64,000 bases of DNA. Source: Warburgia ugandensis (taxonomy: Eukaryota; Streptophyta; Magnoliopsida; Canellales; Canellaceae). Every line of letters starts with the position of its first letter. Position 1 is the first letter of the stretch. Positions 62,518-64,000 of the stretch are shown one piece after another. Location: contig CP141136.1 in the NCBI GenBank assembly GCA_035236585.1, forward strand, positions 49,927,136 to 49,991,135, read 5' to 3'. Below the pieces are notes generated by a model. That model was not told the DNA's origin. It was given only the letters and a program-made list of their open reading frames with translations, and did not search any database. A program made the position numbers and the translations under genes.

Positions 62518-64000
62518 TGTAATGCCCGAGAAATTTATGCTATTTTAGACATTCTATGGGAAATAAACTGTGTTAAATGTTTGACTTTATTTAAAATAGT
62601 AAATGAAGGAATTTGTGAGGAAACTTGGCACCATTAGATTTTACTTGAAAAATGGAATCTAACGCCTCAAAGAACGCCAAAAACAGAGTTCGTATGAAGA
62701 AGTTACGACCGTTTAAAGATCAGGGGCAATTCTGTAATTTAAATAAAAAACAAAAAAGAACGAAAAACTTAGGGGGGCCGTTTTGATAACGGCACCCCCT
62801 GTCGTCTTCCACCTCTAGATTTCTCCAGAAACCCTCCTCTCACGAATTTTCCAGAAAACACAGGGGAAATGGAGGCACCGCCATTGAGGGGCACCGCCTT
62901 CTTCCCTCTATAAATTCCCTATCTCCCCCTATCCAAAAACATGATTTTCCGGCCATTTTGAGATTGGGGTTTATGGAAAAAATCAGAAACCCGTCTCAAG
63001 CCAGTCTCCCCTACGTTTGTCGGCAATAGCCAGGCCCGAGTCAGGCCGGCCATTGCCATCTCCCCATTTCCCCTCTTCTCCTTTCCGGTCTGGCATTGGG
63101 GTTTTCCCCTTCTTCATGGGTTCCGACAACATAGATTTTCGGCAGAGGGAAATGCACCACCGGGAAAAAGGGTGTCCCCAGGCTACCCAAGTAAGCCCCT
63201 CCTTACCTTCTCTCTGTTTTGCTTCCCCCAGGCCAAGATCCATGCCGGATCTGGTCTTTTTCCAGTCGAATTTCTTGGCCGGAAAATGACCCAGCCGGTT
63301 CCAACCGGCTCTGCACGAACAAGGCATCCCAGGGATGCCATGCTTCACCTGCGCCTGGGACTGGGTCCCTGGGACAGGTTCCAGGCGTACGACAGTGCGT
63401 ACACTGTCCCAGGTGCGGCCTTCGGGTGTGCGCGTGATGCGGGGCACGGGTCCTGGCTCGACCAAGATGCACGGGGTGCCCTAGGAGCTGAGACGCACCA
63501 TGCTACACCAAAGGTGCGTCCGTGCAATGCCATCCAGGACGCACGTCATAGTGACTCACTTGAGCATGCATGTGAGCGTGCAAAACGCGGTCCCTGGCAC
63601 GGCCTTTGGGCGCACAGGCACATGAGGCGGTCGCGGTTCAACCAGGATACATGGGTGTCCTGGGAACTGGGACACGCGGACCTAATGAGACTTTAAAGTT
63701 AGGATTAGAGGACAATTTACAGAGTTTAACTCTTGAATAGTAGATCCATATCATAGGATCTAACCTGACAATGAATTAGGCAAGGACCATGGACCCTAAA
63801 AGGAAAATCTAGCGATCTAATGTCTAAATAGAATGAAATTGATAAGGACTCCTTGTATCCATTCATACCCAGGACTTTATAAATGAGACCTAGGGACGGG
63901 TTGAGTGATAAAGGATGCGACTCTAGGAGACTTTGAGGTAGGTGCTCTATCACTACTAGACTTTTTTTAAAAGGAACCTATGATTGTTTTGAGAATGCAT
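62518..64000 (+). mobile_element. LTR 5' part (plus sense), GC-rich core, runs off the window
   Basis: It starts TGTAATGCCCGAGAAATTT. It matches 46549 onward, then has a GC- and CpG-rich core (about 62790-63690). It ends in the window with GGTAGGTGCTCTATCACTAC, AAACC-like spacer and GATTGTTTTGAGAATGCAT, which match the complement of 44180-44245. It is therefore the same family as the LTR at 42950-46198. Frames of 90-174 codons on both strands (62983-63696) reflect the GC-rich core. CpG sites are much better kept than in the other copies, which suggests a young insertion. Confidence 0.75.

Noticed and set aside
63172-63696. 174-codon plus-strand frame and overlapping minus-strand frames in the last kilobase
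   Set aside because: They lie in the GC-rich core of an LTR, are open on both strands at once and have no recognisable domain.

Overview
This window is nuclear DNA from a flowering plant. The evidence is a plant-type PP2A B'-kappa subunit gene, a plant RTE-clade LINE, tRNA-derived SINEs with the tail common in angiosperms, and nested LTR retrotransposons with plant-specific features. Bulk DNA is AT-rich, and the GC-rich patches lie inside long terminal repeats. The species cannot be named from sequence alone.

Only one host gene is supported: the PP2A B56/B'-kappa regulatory subunit gene on the plus strand. Exon 1 is 7048-8199, a 4.3-kb intron follows (8200-12500), and exon 2 is 12501-12869. 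Both exons are well conserved. However, the last codon of exon 1, which joins exon 2 and is Gln in the family, reads TAG here. The allele as written would stop at residue 383 and lose the conserved C-terminal 122 residues. The gene sits between small retroposons: a SINE with a clear 9-bp target duplication upstream, a LINE tail in the intron, a SINE tail in the 3' UTR, and a decayed RTE LINE just downstream on the minus strand.

The rest of the window is fossil mobile DNA. Positions 1-5000 hold two LTR 3' ends of one long-LTR superfamily and a Sirevirus-like palindrome-rich repeat. Positions 16.4-24.5 kb hold a Ty1/copia fossil, a possible SINE and unassigned AT-rich DNA. Positions 24.5-38 kb hold several long LTRs in both orientations. 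From about 38 kb to beyond 62.5 kb there is an Athila-like Ty3/gypsy fossil arranged LTR - gag/pol - LTR - gag, so a shared LTR links two internal regions. It is interrupted three times by long-LTR elements: a minus-strand element at 42950-52750 between gag and pol, a 3.46-kb solo LTR with a 5-bp target duplication at 56364-59822, and a plus-strand LTR starting at 62518 that runs off the end and keeps a CpG-rich core, so it looks youngest.

The least expected structure is in this LTR superfamily. Its 3' ends repeatedly carry a module of about 130-150 bp bounded by inverted copies of the terminal motif (GTGACACC...GGTTTTT), in copies too diverged to align easily elsewhere. I see no CRISPR array, operon, functional tRNA or rRNA gene, or intact virus-like element.
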